From Streptomyces sp. CB02056 (lineage in GTDB: Bacteria > Actinomycetota > Actinomycetes > Streptomycetales > Streptomycetaceae), in assembly GCF_001905545.1 (NCBI RefSeq), contig NZ_LIPD01000009.1:310001-374000 (forward strand): a stretch of 64,000 nucleotides of DNA, written 5' to 3'. How positions within the stretch are numbered: the first letter of the stretch is position 1; each line of letters opens with the position of its first letter. The notes beneath the pieces were generated by a model, which had not been told where the DNA came from, ran no database searches, and was given only the letters and a program-made list of their open reading frames with translations. A program made the translations under genes and the position numbers. Positions 25,158-33,532 of this stretch are shown piece after piece.

Positions 25158-26714
25158 ATGCCCGGAACCGCGACCAGTGACGGCAGACAGTGGCACCACC
25201 CCGACGGCCGGGTCGAACTCGACCCGGCCGCCGGGGACTTGCCATCCAACGGCTTCACCAGCGACGACCTGCGGCCGGTCCCGGTGGCACGGCGTACCTG
25301 GACCACGTACAACTTCCTCGCGCTCTGGGTCGGCATGGCCCACAACATCCCGTCCTGGACCCTGGCTTCGGGCCTGGTCACGCTCGGCATGGACTGGAAG
25401 CAGGCGGTGCTGACGATCGCGCTCGCCAACCTCCTCGTGCTGGTCCCGATGCTGCTCACCGGGCACGCCGGCACCAAGTACGGCATCCCGTTCCCGGTCT
25501 TCGCCCGGGCCGCCTTCGGGCTGCGCGGCGCCAACCTGCCCGCCCTGCTGCGGGCGGCGGTGGCCTGCGCGTGGTTCGGCATCCAGACCTGGATCGGCGG
25601 CGAGGGCATCTTCCTGCTGGCGGGCAAGCTGTTCGGCGAATCCTGGTGCACGGCCGGTGAGTTCGGCGGCCACCCGTGGACGCAGTGGCTCTCGTTCCTG
25701 CTGTTCTGGCTGATCGAGATGGCCATCATCGCGCGGGGGATGGAGGCGCTGCGGCGGTTCGAGAACTGGGCGGCGCCGTTCGTCATCGTCGGCGCGCTCG
25801 CGCTGCTGGTGTGGATCACCGTCAAGGCGGGCGGGCTCGGGCCATTGCTCGACCAGCCGTCCAGGCTGGGGTGGGGCGGCGGCTTCTGGAAGGTCTTCTT
25901 CCCCGCGCTGATGGGCATGATCGGGTTCTGGTCCACCCTCTCGCTGAACATCCCCGACTTCACCCGCTTCGGCGGCAGCCAGCGGGCCCAGATACGCGGG
26001 CAGGCGCTCGGCCTGCCGACCACGATGACGCTCTTCGCGTTCCTGTCCGTGCTGGTCACCTCGGGCTCCGAGGCGGTCTACGGGGCCCCGGTGTGGGACC
26101 CGATCCAGCTGGCCGCCAAGATGGAGAACCCGGTCGGCATCCTGTTCGCGCTGCTGACCGTGCTGGTCGCGACGCTGTCGGTGAACATCGCCGCCAACGT
26201 GGTGTCGCCCGCGTACGACCTCGCCAACCTGCTGCCCCGATTCGTCACCTTCCGGACCGGGGCGCTGATCACGGGGGTGGTCGGGATCGTGATCCTCCCG
26301 TGGCGGCTGATCTCCGACCCGCACGTGTACATCTTCACCTGGCTCGGTGTGGTCGGCGGGCTGCTCGGCACGGTCGGCGGAGTGCTGATCGCCGACTACT
26401 GGGCCCTGCGCCGCACCCGCCTCCGGCTCGCCGAGCTGTACCGCCCGGGCGGGGCGTACTGGTATGCGGCCGGCTGGAACTGGCGGGCCGTGACGGCGCT
26501 GCTGGTGGGCGGCGTGCTGGCCGTCGGCGGCTCGTACTCCACCGTCGACGCCGACGGTGCGAAGCAGGGACCCTTCCCGGCGGACGGCCTGATCCCTGTC
26601 CTCAAGCCGCTCGCCGACTACGGCTGGGCCGTCGGGCTGACGGCGGCGGCCGTGGTGTACCTGGGGCTGAGCGGGGTGTTCGGGAGGGGGAGCGGGGAGG
26701 CGGGGGAGGGCTGA
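25158..26714 (+). CDS. NCS1-family nucleobase/hydantoin permease
   Basis: 518 residues, about twelve membrane segments. The NCS1 hallmarks WVGMAHNIPSWTLASG in segment 1 and AWFGIQTWIGGEG in segment 3 are clear, as is FWSTLSLNIPDFTRFG in segment 8. These cation-coupled importers take up uracil, allantoin, cytosine or hydantoins. In this operon it most likely brings in the substrate of the ring-opening enzymes. ATG 25158 is preferred over TTG 25152 because GGGAG lies 6 nt upstream. It ends just before element 3. Confidence 0.92.
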   Translation: MPGTATSDGRQWHHPDGRVELDPAAGDLPSNGFTSDDLRPVPVARRTWTTYNFLALWVGMAHNIPSWTLASGLVTLGMDWKQAVLTIALANLLVLVPMLLTGHAGTKYGIPFPVFARAAFGLRGANLPALLRAAVACAWFGIQTWIGGEGIFLLAGKLFGESWCTAGEFGGHPWTQWLSFLLFWLIEMAIIARGMEALRRFENWAAPFVIVGALALLVWITVKAGGLGPLLDQPSRLGWGGGFWKVFFPALMGMIGFWSTLSLNIPDFTRFGGSQRAQIRGQALGLPTTMTLFAFLSVLVTSGSEAVYGAPVWDPIQLAAKMENPVGILFALLTVLVATLSVNIAANVVSPAYDLANLLPRFVTFRTGALITGVVGIVILPWRLISDPHVYIFTWLGVVGGLLGTVGGVLIADYWALRRTRLRLAELYRPGGAYWYAAGWNWRAVTALLVGGVLAVGGSYSTVDADGAKQGPFPADGLIPVLKPLADYGWAVGLTAAAVVYLGLSGVFGRGSGEAGEG

Positions 26715-26723
26715 CGGGGGAGG

Positions 26724-26798
26724 ACGAACGACTGACGGGTGACAGCGAACAGCTGACAGATTTCGAAAGTTGTCAGCTGTTCGCTGAAACCCGTTCGA
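26724..26798. repeat. Heptamer palindromic element 3
   Basis: Left units ACGAACG, ACTGACG, GGTGACA, GCGAACA, GCTGACA meet core GATTTCGAAAGT (26759-26770). Right units are TGTCAGC, TGTTCGC, TGAAACC and CGTTCGA. Two units on each side pair exactly. The stop codon of the leftward glycosyltransferase (26775-26773) lies in the first right unit, so the element encodes that protein's last residues (VSANS). It separates convergent genes. Confidence 0.87.
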
Positions 26799-28017
26799 CG
26801 GCGGCGAGGACCTTGGCCGCGCCGTCCTCGGCGGCCAGGGCGGTGGCGACGGCTCGGGCGCGGGTGCGGTAGCGGGGGTCGTCGAGCGTCAGGCGGAGGG
26901 AGGTGGCGAGGCGGGCGGGGGTGAGGCCGCGCAGGGGGACGGGGCCGGGGGAGACGCCGAGCCGGGCCAGTCGGGCGGACCAGAACGGTGCGTCGAGCTG
27001 GGCGGGCACGGGGACGGCGGGGGTCCCGGAGCGGAGGGTGGCGGCCGTGGTGCCGGCACCCGCGTGGTGGACCACGGCGGCGGTGCGGGGGAAGAGCCAG
27101 TCGTGCGGGGTGTCGCCGACGGTCAGGACGGAGTCCGAGTCCTCGGCGGCCAGTCCGCTCCACCCCGACTGGAGCAGGAGGCGCACCCGGGCGGCGCGGG
27201 CGGCGGCGAGGACGGTCGCGGTCAGCCGCTCGGCGTCGGGGACGACCAGGCTGCCGAAGCCGACGAAGACCGGCGGCGGCCCGGCGGTCAGGAAGTCGAG
27301 CAGCCGGGCCGGGGGCTGCCAGTCCGGCCGGTCGGCCGGCCACCAGTAGCCCGCCACCTCCAGTCGGGGGCGCCAGTCGGCGGGTCGGGGCACCACCAGT
27401 GGCGAGAAGCCGTGCAGGACGGGGTGATTGCGGCGGGCCCGGGCGATGCCGAGCGGCGGCAGGCCGAGCCGACGGCGCAGCCCGCGGACGGCCGGGACGA
27501 ACAACTGGTCGGTCGCGGCCTGGACGGCGTGTCCCGCCAGCAGGTTGCCGGACCGGCCGAGCGATCGGGTGCCGGTGACGGCGGGCGCGAACTCCCGGGT
27601 GGGGGCGAGGGGTTGGAGGTACAGCCCGATGCTGGGGATGCCGGCCGCCTCGGCGGCTACCTGGCCGAGTGCGCTGGTGGTGCTGGTGGTCAGCAGCAGG
27701 TCGGTCCCGAGCGCCGTGGCGTCGGCGATGCCGTCGCCGAGTGCGGGCATGAACCTCCGGCCGAGCCGCAGGAGTTGCAGGACGGCGCCGGGTCCGCTGC
27801 CGGCCCGCAGCAGGCGCCGGCCCTCAACGGAGGCGAGTTCGGCGCGCGGGTCGACCGGCAGTGGGCGGAACTCCAGCCCGGCGGCCCGTACCGACTCGGC
27901 GAAGGTGTCGTGGGTGGCGACGGCCACCTGATGCCCGGCCGCCCGCAGCCGGACGCCGAGCCCGGTGAAGGGGGCCACGTCGCCCCGGGAGCCGGCGGTG
28001 GCGATCAGGATGCGCAT
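26773..28017 (-). CDS. GT1-family glycosyltransferase (MGT-like)
   Basis: 414 residues, GT-B fold. N-terminal MRILIATAGSRGDVAPFTGL is the acceptor-domain start typical of antibiotic and sterol glycosyltransferases. The C-terminal nucleotide-sugar site reads HHAGAGTTAATLRSGTPAV followed by PAQLDAPFWSARL. FVGFGSLVVPD marks the start of the second domain. It transfers a sugar from a nucleotide donor to a small lipophilic acceptor; both are unknown. ATG 28017. Its 3' end is overlapped by element 3, a sign the repeat has intruded into coding sequence. Confidence 0.87.
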   Translation of the reverse strand: MRILIATAGSRGDVAPFTGLGVRLRAAGHQVAVATHDTFAESVRAAGLEFRPLPVDPRAELASVEGRRLLRAGSGPGAVLQLLRLGRRFMPALGDGIADATALGTDLLLTTSTTSALGQVAAEAAGIPSIGLYLQPLAPTREFAPAVTGTRSLGRSGNLLAGHAVQAATDQLFVPAVRGLRRRLGLPPLGIARARRNHPVLHGFSPLVVPRPADWRPRLEVAGYWWPADRPDWQPPARLLDFLTAGPPPVFVGFGSLVVPDAERLTATVLAAARAARVRLLLQSGWSGLAAEDSDSVLTVGDTPHDWLFPRTAAVVHHAGAGTTAATLRSGTPAVPVPAQLDAPFWSARLARLGVSPGPVPLRGLTPARLATSLRLTLDDPRYRTRARAVATALAAEDGAAKVLAAVERVSANS

Positions 28018-28083
28018 GGCCGCAGTATTTCGGCGCGGACGGCGAGCGGGAAGGGCGCCACGCGCGGGCGGTCCGGCCTGAGC

Positions 28084-28122
28084 GGCCGGTGTCGTCGGCC
28101 GGTCCCGTCGGCCGGTCTCGTC
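28084..28122. repeat. Three 13-bp tandem repeats
   Basis: GGCCGGTGTCGTC, GGCCGGTCCCGTC and GGCCGGTCTCGTC run head to tail between the glycosyltransferase start and the GlsB-like gene. No other gene is seen in 28018-28263. Confidence 0.55.
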
Positions 28123-28263
28123 CGCCGGGTTCGGACGGTGCTGCGCGGGTGGCCGACCGGGGCGGCCGACGCGGGTGGCGGAACCGGGCGGCGGGCGGTG
28201 GCGTCCTTGCGGGCAGAGCGGACGGGACGGGGCCGTCGCGCCTTGGACGGGAAGGGATGCCGG

Positions 28264-28530
28264 ATGAGCATCGTCGCGTGGATCGTGCTGGGCTTGCTGG
28301 CGGGTGCGCTGGCCAAGCTGCTGCTGCCGGGGAAGGACCCGGGCGGCCTGATCGTGACCACCCTGATCGGCATCGCCGGCTCCTTCGTCGGCGGCTGGAT
28401 CGCGTCGCACTTCATGCACCGCTCGATCACCGCGCACTTCTTCGACGCGGCGACCTGGGTGTCGGCGATCGGCGGCGCCCTGGTGCTGCTGATCGCCTAC
28501 CGGCTGCTGTTCGGCAACTCGCGCCGCTGA
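28264..28530 (+). CDS. GlsB/YeaQ/YmgE-family small membrane protein
   Basis: 88 residues, three hydrophobic segments. It has the transglycosylase-associated pattern SIVAWIVLGLLAGALAK, then GGLIVTTLIGIAGSFVGGW and WVSAIGGALVLLIAYRL. Members are integral membrane proteins linked to stress responses, without proven enzyme activity. A close paralogue follows at 28739, so the pair arose by duplication. AAGGGA lies before the ATG. Confidence 0.88.
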   Translation: MSIVAWIVLGLLAGALAKLLLPGKDPGGLIVTTLIGIAGSFVGGWIASHFMHRSITAHFFDAATWVSAIGGALVLLIAYRLLFGNSRR

Positions 28531-28738
28531 CGGAATGGTTCGGTGCGGCCCCGGCGTCCGGGAGACGGCGGGGCGTGCCGGGGGAGGGGAGTTCCGCCGA
28601 CCGGTACGACGGCGCCCGGATGGCCGGTTCGAACCGGTCCTTGCCGGTGCTGGAACGGTGCGAGGCCCTCGTACGTCCTTCCGAACGGGACCCGGGGGCT
28701 CGACGGGGTCGCCACACCGATGACGCAAGGGGCGGCGG

Positions 28739-29002
28739 ATGAGCTGGATGGCGTGGATCGTGCTGGGCCTGGTGTCGGGGACACTGGCCAGGATGGCGAT
28801 GTCGAGGGGGGAGCGCGGCCTGATCGGCAGCACCCTGATCGGCATCACCGGCTCCTACATCGGCACCTGGATCGTCTCGCACTGGATGCACGGGACGGTG
28901 AAGGTGAGCTTCCTCGACGTCACGACCTGGGTGTCGGCGATCGGCGGCGCCATGGTCCTGCTCTTCGGCTACAAGGTGCTCCGCTTCCTTGCCCGGCGCT
29001 GA
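28739..29002 (+). CDS. GlsB/YeaQ/YmgE-family small membrane protein (paralogue)
   Basis: 87 residues, three hydrophobic segments, with MAWIVLGLVSGTLARMA and the shared end WVSAIGGAMVLLFGYKVL. It differs from the upstream copy by lacking the Pro-Gly-Lys loop (SRGERG in its place). Its stop codon starts a series of 14-nt repeats described separately. Function unknown, likely envelope stress. Confidence 0.87.
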   Translation: MSWMAWIVLGLVSGTLARMAMSRGERGLIGSTLIGITGSYIGTWIVSHWMHGTVKVSFLDVTTWVSAIGGAMVLLFGYKVLRFLARR

Positions 29003-29090
29003 CCATCTGGTGCTGACGGCTCGATGCTGATGGCTCGGCGCTGACGGCTCGGTGCTGACCGCCGGGCTCTGAAGCCGGGCGGTCAGCACC
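28996..29090. repeat. 14-nt tandem repeat and long hairpin at a convergent junction
   Basis: Five units in register (28996, 29010, 29024, 29038, 29052) share the pattern GTGCTGACGGCTCG; each contains CTGA, and the first contains the upstream stop codon. The last unit forms a perfect 13-bp stem: 29051-29063 with 29078-29090, enclosing a small inner stem. Fourteen is twice the heptamer period, so this may be a relative of elements 1-8. It probably terminates both convergent transcripts. Confidence 0.75.
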
Positions 29091-29103
29091 CGGCACCGCC
29101 CGG

Positions 29104-30027
29104 TTACCGGTCGGCGGTCCGGGACGCCTCGGCGACCCAGCCCGGGAGCGGCTCGCGCGCGGCGAGCCAGCCGGGCGGCAGGTCCGCGAGCCCGGTCCGG
29201 GCGGCGGCCACACCGGCGGCGATGGCGCAGGTGGTGTCCTTGTCGCCCCAGCCCTCCAGGGTGTTCCAGACGGTCTCCGGCAGCGAGTCCAGGTGCCCGG
29301 CCGCGGACCAGAGGGCGAACGGCACGGTGTCCGCGGCGGAGATCAGCGCTCCCGAGCCGAGCACGGTGGCGGCGTGCCGGACGCTGGTGTGCTCGGGCAT
29401 CCGGGCGGCGATCCGGAGCCCGGAGCGGACCTCGCTGTCCGGCAGCCGTCCGGCGATCTCGGTCAGCAACTCGGCCCGGCCGGGCGGGTTTCCGCCCCGG
29501 CTGCGGACCGCCAGCGCAGCCGCGAGCGCGACCGCCACCGCACCGGCGACGGCCTCCGGGTGGAAGTGGGTGGTGAGCGCCTGCAGTTCGGCCTGCCGGA
29601 CCACCGCGTCGAGGTCCTCGGCGAACCAGGCGCCCAGCGGCGCGACCCGCATCGCGGCGCCGTTCCCGTGCGAGCCCTGACCCTCGAACTGGGCCGCGGT
29701 GATGGCGCGCCAGTCCCCGCCGGCGCCGATCCCGCGCAGGACCCGGTGCATCGACGGGCCGTACTTGCGCCCGTACTCGCGGGCGTACTCGGCGGCGAAC
29801 TCCCGGGCGAGCGCGTCCGGTCGGACCTCGCCCGCGGCGAGCAGGTGGCGGACCAGCACAAGCGCCATGGCGGTGTCGTCGGTCCAGTGCCAGGGTGCGG
29901 GCCGGACCAGCCGGGCGGCGAGCGCGGCGGGCGCCTCGTCCAGCGGGACCGAGAACCACCGGTCGCCGAAGGCGTCGCCGAGGGCGAGTCCTTCCAGGCT
30001 GTCCAGGACCGGGCGGGCCGCACGCAT
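29104..30027 (-). CDS. ADP-ribosylglycohydrolase
   Basis: 307 residues. The two-magnesium site motifs are visible: LALGDAFGDRW near the start, HWTDDTAMALVLV, GSHGNGAAMRVAPLG and GWGDKDTTCAIAAGV near the end. These enzymes remove ADP-ribose from proteins or small molecules, as DraG does. I choose ATG 30027 because GGAGG lies 5 nt upstream; an earlier ATG (30039) overlaps that site. It is convergent with the GlsB-like pair. No partner ADP-ribosyltransferase is nearby. Confidence 0.88.
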   Translation of the reverse strand: MRAARPVLDSLEGLALGDAFGDRWFSVPLDEAPAALAARLVRPAPWHWTDDTAMALVLVRHLLAAGEVRPDALAREFAAEYAREYGRKYGPSMHRVLRGIGAGGDWRAITAAQFEGQGSHGNGAAMRVAPLGAWFAEDLDAVVRQAELQALTTHFHPEAVAGAVAVALAAALAVRSRGGNPPGRAELLTEIAGRLPDSEVRSGLRIAARMPEHTSVRHAATVLGSGALISAADTVPFALWSAAGHLDSLPETVWNTLEGWGDKDTTCAIAAGVAAARTGLADLPPGWLAAREPLPGWVAEASRTADR

Positions 30028-30082
30028 GTCATCCTCCATGTGAGATCAACTGTGTGCGGCAGTCTGCCGGAGGGGGCAGGAC

Positions 30083-30114
30083 GCCGGCGAGCGGTTATTC
30101 CTCCGCTCGCCGGC
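30083..30114 (-). terminator. Terminator after the TetR gene
   Basis: GCCGGCGAGCGG (30083-30094) pairs perfectly with CCGCTCGCCGGC (30103-30114) around TTATTCCT. It lies 22 nt past the TetR stop. Confidence 0.85.
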
Positions 30115-30135
30115 GCCATATCTGCTGACGGTTCG

Positions 30136-30723
30136 TCACTTCGCCTTCAGGCCACCGAGGACGAGCTTCCAGACGGCGTCGAACCGGTCGTCGACGTCGG
30201 GGGTGGACCAGGTGGACGCGTAGGCCGGGTCGTGGAAGGGGCCGGTCGCGTCGAAGACGGCGCGGGCGGTGTTGCGGATGTGGGCGAGCTTGAACTCCTT
30301 GGTCTCGATGCCCTCCGCCACCATCCGCGCGATCTGGTCGACCAGGGTGTCGACGTGGGTGTCCACCAGGCCGCTGTTCTCCTCGACCAGCACCATGTAG
30401 GTGGCGAACAGCTCCGGGTCGTCCAGCGCCTTCTTCCGCTTGGCCGTGAACAGCGCCGTCAGCCACCGCTGCAGCCGCTCGGAGGCGGGGCCGCCCTCGT
30501 TGGAGACGGTCGACAGCTCGTGGTGCGCCTGGTCGAGCCAGCGCTGGGTGACCGCCTCGCGCAGCGCGGCCTTGCTGGGGAAGTGGCGGTAGACGCTGCT
30601 GTGGCTGACGCCGAGGATGCGGGCGACGTCCACGACGGTGGCCTTGGCCGGGCCGAACCGCCGGAGGACGTCCTCCGCCGCGCTCAGGATCTGCTCGGCG
30701 GTGAGTGTGGTGTCCGTGGTCAC
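30136..30723 (-). CDS. TetR-family transcriptional regulator
   Basis: 195 residues. The DNA-binding helix-turn-helix is at about 8-55 (ATVVDVARILGVSHSSVYRH, FPSKAALREAV). The rest is an all-helical ligand-binding domain of the YxaF/TetR_C type (VEENSGLVDTHVDTLVDQIA). The GTG at 30723 begins right after a GGACC-containing site. It follows the aldo/keto reductase gene by 79 nt on the same strand, so it may control its own operon. Ligand unknown. Confidence 0.87.
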   Translation of the reverse strand: MTTDTTLTAEQILSAAEDVLRRFGPAKATVVDVARILGVSHSSVYRHFPSKAALREAVTQRWLDQAHHELSTVSNEGGPASERLQRWLTALFTAKRKKALDDPELFATYMVLVEENSGLVDTHVDTLVDQIARMVAEGIETKEFKLAHIRNTARAVFDATGPFHDPAYASTWSTPDVDDRFDAVWKLVLGGLKAK

Positions 30724-30802
30724 GGGGAGGTCCGTCCTTAGGTCGTGCGGTCGGGTCGTGCGGCGATGGCGCCGGTGGTGCGGTGCGGCGCTGGTGGTGC
30801 GG

Positions 30803-31816
30803 TCAGCGCTCGCTGTCCAGGTGGGCCATCTGTGCGGCAGCGTACCGGTCACCGGCGGCGGAGCCGGCGGGTACGGCGGCCTCGACGGCGGCGAGGTCGG
30901 CCTCGGTCAGCGCGACGTCGAGGGCGCCGAGGGCCTCGGTCAGGCGGTCCCGGCGGCGGGCCCCGACCAGCGGGACGACGTCCTGACCGCGGGAGGCCAC
31001 CCAGGCGATGGCGACCTGGGCGACGGTGGCGCCCCGTGCGACGGCGATCTCGCGCAGGGCCTCGACCAGCGCGAGGTTGTGGGCCAGGTTCTCGCCCTGG
31101 AAGCGCGGGCTGTGGCTACGGAAGTCGGTCCCGGCGAGGGCCCGTCCCCGGTCCCAGTGGCCGCCGAGCAGGCCGCGGGAGAGCACGCCGTACGCGGTGA
31201 TGCCGATGCCGAGCTCGCGGGCGGCGGGCAGGACGGCGGCCTCGATCGAGCGGGAGAGCAGCGAGTACTCGATCTGGAGGTCGCTGATCGGGTGGACGGC
31301 GGCGGCCCGGCGCAGGGTGTCGGCGCCGACCTCGGAGAGTCCGATGTGGCGGACGTAGCCGGCCTGCACCAGGTCGGCGATGGCGCCGACGGTCTCCTCG
31401 ACTGGGATGCCCGGGTCCAGGCGGGCCGGGCGGTAGACGTCGACGTGGTCGGTGCGCAGGCGGCGCAGGGTGTAGGCGAGCGCGGTCTTGGTGGCGGCGG
31501 GGCTCGCGTCGTAGCCGAGCCACTGGCCGTCGGGGCCGCGCTGGGCGCCGAACTTCACGCTGATCTGCACGCTCTCGCGGTCGCGGCCGCGCAGCGCCTC
31601 GTGGATCAGCAGCTCGTTGTGGCCCATGCCGTAGAAGTCGCCGGTGTCGAGGAGGGTGACCCCGGCGTCGAGGGCGGCGTGGATGGTGGCGATGCTCTCG
31701 GCCTCGTCGGCCGGGCCGTACAGGTCGGACATGCCCATGCAGCCGAGGCCGAGGGCCGAGGTGACCGGTCCGGTGGTGCCGAGGGTGCGCCGGGCGGGGC
31801 GGGTGTGGGAGGACAC
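30803..31816 (-). CDS. Aldo/keto reductase lacking the usual catalytic His
   Basis: 337 residues, AKR13-like. The expected Asp and Tyr are in LLDTGDFYGMGHNELL and the Lys in ISVKFG. Where most relatives read YYQHRVDP, this one reads VYRPARLDP, so the catalytic His is missing; some actinomycete homologues share this. The cofactor-binding end is seen in WVASRGQDVVPLVGARRRDRL. It reduces carbonyls with NADPH if active. GTG 31816 has GGAG 8 nt upstream. Element 4 lies about 70 nt before it. Confidence 0.83.
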   Translation of the reverse strand: MSSHTRPARRTLGTTGPVTSALGLGCMGMSDLYGPADEAESIATIHAALDAGVTLLDTGDFYGMGHNELLIHEALRGRDRESVQISVKFGAQRGPDGQWLGYDASPAATKTALAYTLRRLRTDHVDVYRPARLDPGIPVEETVGAIADLVQAGYVRHIGLSEVGADTLRRAAAVHPISDLQIEYSLLSRSIEAAVLPAARELGIGITAYGVLSRGLLGGHWDRGRALAGTDFRSHSPRFQGENLAHNLALVEALREIAVARGATVAQVAIAWVASRGQDVVPLVGARRRDRLTEALGALDVALTEADLAAVEAAVPAGSAAGDRYAAAQMAHLDSER

Positions 31817-31884
31817 GGGTGACTCCAAGGGGGCGGGTGCGGTGCCGGAGGGGCAGGAGCAGGGTGACCCGGGTCTCACTGTGA

Positions 31885-31966
31885 CACGACAGCGAACAGA
31901 TTTCAAAATCTGTTCGCTGTCGTCTGTTATCTGAAAGTTGAAATCTGTCGACTGTCATTTGTTCGG
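31885..31966. repeat. Heptamer palindromic element 4, with two cores
   Basis: Core GATTTCAAAATC (31899-31910) has left units CACGACA, GCGAACA and right units TGTTCGC, TGTCGTC, TGTTATC, giving an 18-bp stem with a 2-nt loop. After two extra bases a second core AAAGTTGAAATC (31934-31945) is followed by TGTCGAC, TGTCATT, TGTTCGG. It is the only copy with two cores. It lies between two leftward genes, past the 3' end of the one at 32072. The stretch 31967-32030 is simple GGCGGAC/CGGT repeats. Confidence 0.85.
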
Positions 31967-32071
31967 CGGACGGGCGGACGGGCGGGCGGACATGCGGTCG
32001 GTCGGTCGGTCGGTCGGACGGGCGGGCGGGCGACTGCGGCATGGCGGCAGACGCCCGCACCGAAGCCGACA

Positions 32072-32374
32072 TCAGTCGGCGACCCGGCTCCGGTTCTCGT
32101 ACGCGAGGTCGGTGTACTCGGGGTGGCGGAGCATCCAGCCCTTGATGAAGGGGCAGGTGGCCAGCACGGACAGGCCGCGGGCGCGGGCGTCGTCCAGGGC
32201 GGCGCGGGCCAGCGCGCTGCCGATGCCCCGGCCCTCGAAGGCGGGCTCGACCACGGTGTGCGGATAGACCACCAGCTGGTCGCTGCGCAGGTACTCGGCG
32301 AAGCCCGCCGGCTTGCCGTCCTCCCAGGCCTCGAAGCGGTTCCGGGCTTCCACGTCACGTACCGAGATGGTCAT
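32072..32374 (-). CDS. Small GNAT-like acetyltransferase (COG2388 type)
   Basis: 100 residues, the compact single-domain branch. The acetyl-CoA loop reads VEPAFEGRGIGSALARAALD, and the C-terminal WMLRHPEYTDLAYENR includes the cysteine-preceding region LSVLATCPFIKGW typical of this group. Substrate unknown. ATG 32374 lies just past the methyltransferase gene (32424) on the same strand, so the two may be co-transcribed. Confidence 0.85.
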   Translation of the reverse strand: MTISVRDVEARNRFEAWEDGKPAGFAEYLRSDQLVVYPHTVVEPAFEGRGIGSALARAALDDARARGLSVLATCPFIKGWMLRHPEYTDLAYENRSRVAD

Positions 32375-32423
32375 CGCGGCTCCTCACTGCGGGAGAGTCG
32401 GAGCCGGGCCCGGCCCCGGTCCA

Positions 32424-33335
32424 TCATCGGGGGAGCGGGGCCGCCCCGCCCGCCGATCCGGTTGCCGTGTCCGTCGTGGTCGTCGTGCTCGGTGCCTTGC
32501 TCGGGGGCGCCGGTTCGACCGCCGGCCCGATAGCGGGCCCGACAGTGGGCCCGACGGCGGGTTCGACAGCGGGGCTCCCGGCCGGTGCCCAGGTCTCGCG
32601 GCCGCCCGGCGACCGCAGCAGGCAGGCGCGGGCGGGCGGCACGTTGCGCCACACCGTGCGCTCGCCCAGCCCGTACGCCTCCTCGAACCGCCGCAGCAGC
32701 CGGACCACCGCCCGGTGGCGGGCGCCCCGGCGGGGGCCGGAGGTGAGGCTGCGCGCCGTCGTCGTGCCGAGGTACCCGAAGTACGTCAGCTCGCCGCCGG
32801 GCGCCAGCAGCCGCAGGTAGAGGTCGAGGATGTCGCGCACCTGCGCGGGCTCGAAGTTGGTGAACGGCAGCCCGGACACGATCACGTCGTACCGCTGCCC
32901 GCGGTCCTCCGCCCGGGCCCCTTCCGGCGCCGGTCGACGGCACTCCGGCAGCTCCTCGACCCGGCAGGCCGACAGTCGCAGGCCGACCCCGGGGTGGCGT
33001 GCGGCGAGGACCGGGTCCTCGCGCAGCCGTTCGGCGAACCGCGGGTTGGCCTCGACGACGTGCAACCGGTCGCCCGGGCGCAGTACTTGGGCCAGTCGGC
33101 GGGTGACCACGCCGGTGCCGGCGCCGACCTCCAGCACCGAGATCGGACGGTTCGGGCGGCTGGTGACCGGTACCACCAGGGCGTTCACCAGCTCCGGGCC
33201 GCTCGGGGCCAGCGCGCCGGTGTCGTGGAAGGTGCGCAGGGCCTCGGCGAGGAACAGCAGGTGGTCGCCACCGGCGGGCGAACTGTACAGGGGGGAAGGG
33301 GGGTCCGGACGGTGGTGGAGCCGTTCGTTGGTCAT
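32424..33335 (-). CDS. Class I SAM-dependent methyltransferase
   Basis: 303 residues. The SAM site ISVLEVGAGTGVVTRRLAQV is at about 66-85, with HVVEANPRFAERLR as the acidic loop and YDVIVSGLPFTNFEPAQV as the catalytic region. The pattern resembles phospholipid or small-molecule N-methyltransferases. The last 55 residues are low-complexity, with a VGPTVGPAIGP-type repeat. ATG 33335. Substrate unknown. Confidence 0.83.
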   Translation of the reverse strand: MTNERLHHRPDPPSPLYSSPAGGDHLLFLAEALRTFHDTGALAPSGPELVNALVVPVTSRPNRPISVLEVGAGTGVVTRRLAQVLRPGDRLHVVEANPRFAERLREDPVLAARHPGVGLRLSACRVEELPECRRPAPEGARAEDRGQRYDVIVSGLPFTNFEPAQVRDILDLYLRLLAPGGELTYFGYLGTTTARSLTSGPRRGARHRAVVRLLRRFEEAYGLGERTVWRNVPPARACLLRSPGGRETWAPAGSPAVEPAVGPTVGPAIGPAVEPAPPSKAPSTTTTTDTATGSAGGAAPLPR

Positions 33336-33532
33336 GCCGTCGACGCTAGGCAGGGCGGAGCCGCCGCGAATCGGCCGGTCAGCGGCGCCGACCCCCGACG
33401 AAAGTCGAGGGTGCGGTTACCCGGAAGACAGAGGCGCTCCGCGGCCGAGCGCCCCTAGCATCGAGCCCGAGGTGCCCAAGGGCGGACGTACGGAAGGCTT
33501 TCGGGCCGAGGAGAGCGGAAAGGAGGAGCACC

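Noticed and set aside
22419..26324. A very long open frame on the minus strand across the pyrimidine operon (over 1300 codons)
   Set aside because: It is antisense to four genes with clear motifs. Long antisense frames are normal in very GC-rich DNA because stop codons are rare; its sequence is low-complexity with no domain.
31967..32030. CGGT and GGCGGAC simple repeats next to element 4 as part of the heptamer array
   Set aside because: The periods are 4 and 8 nt, out of register with the 7-nt units, so I treat them as separate simple sequence.
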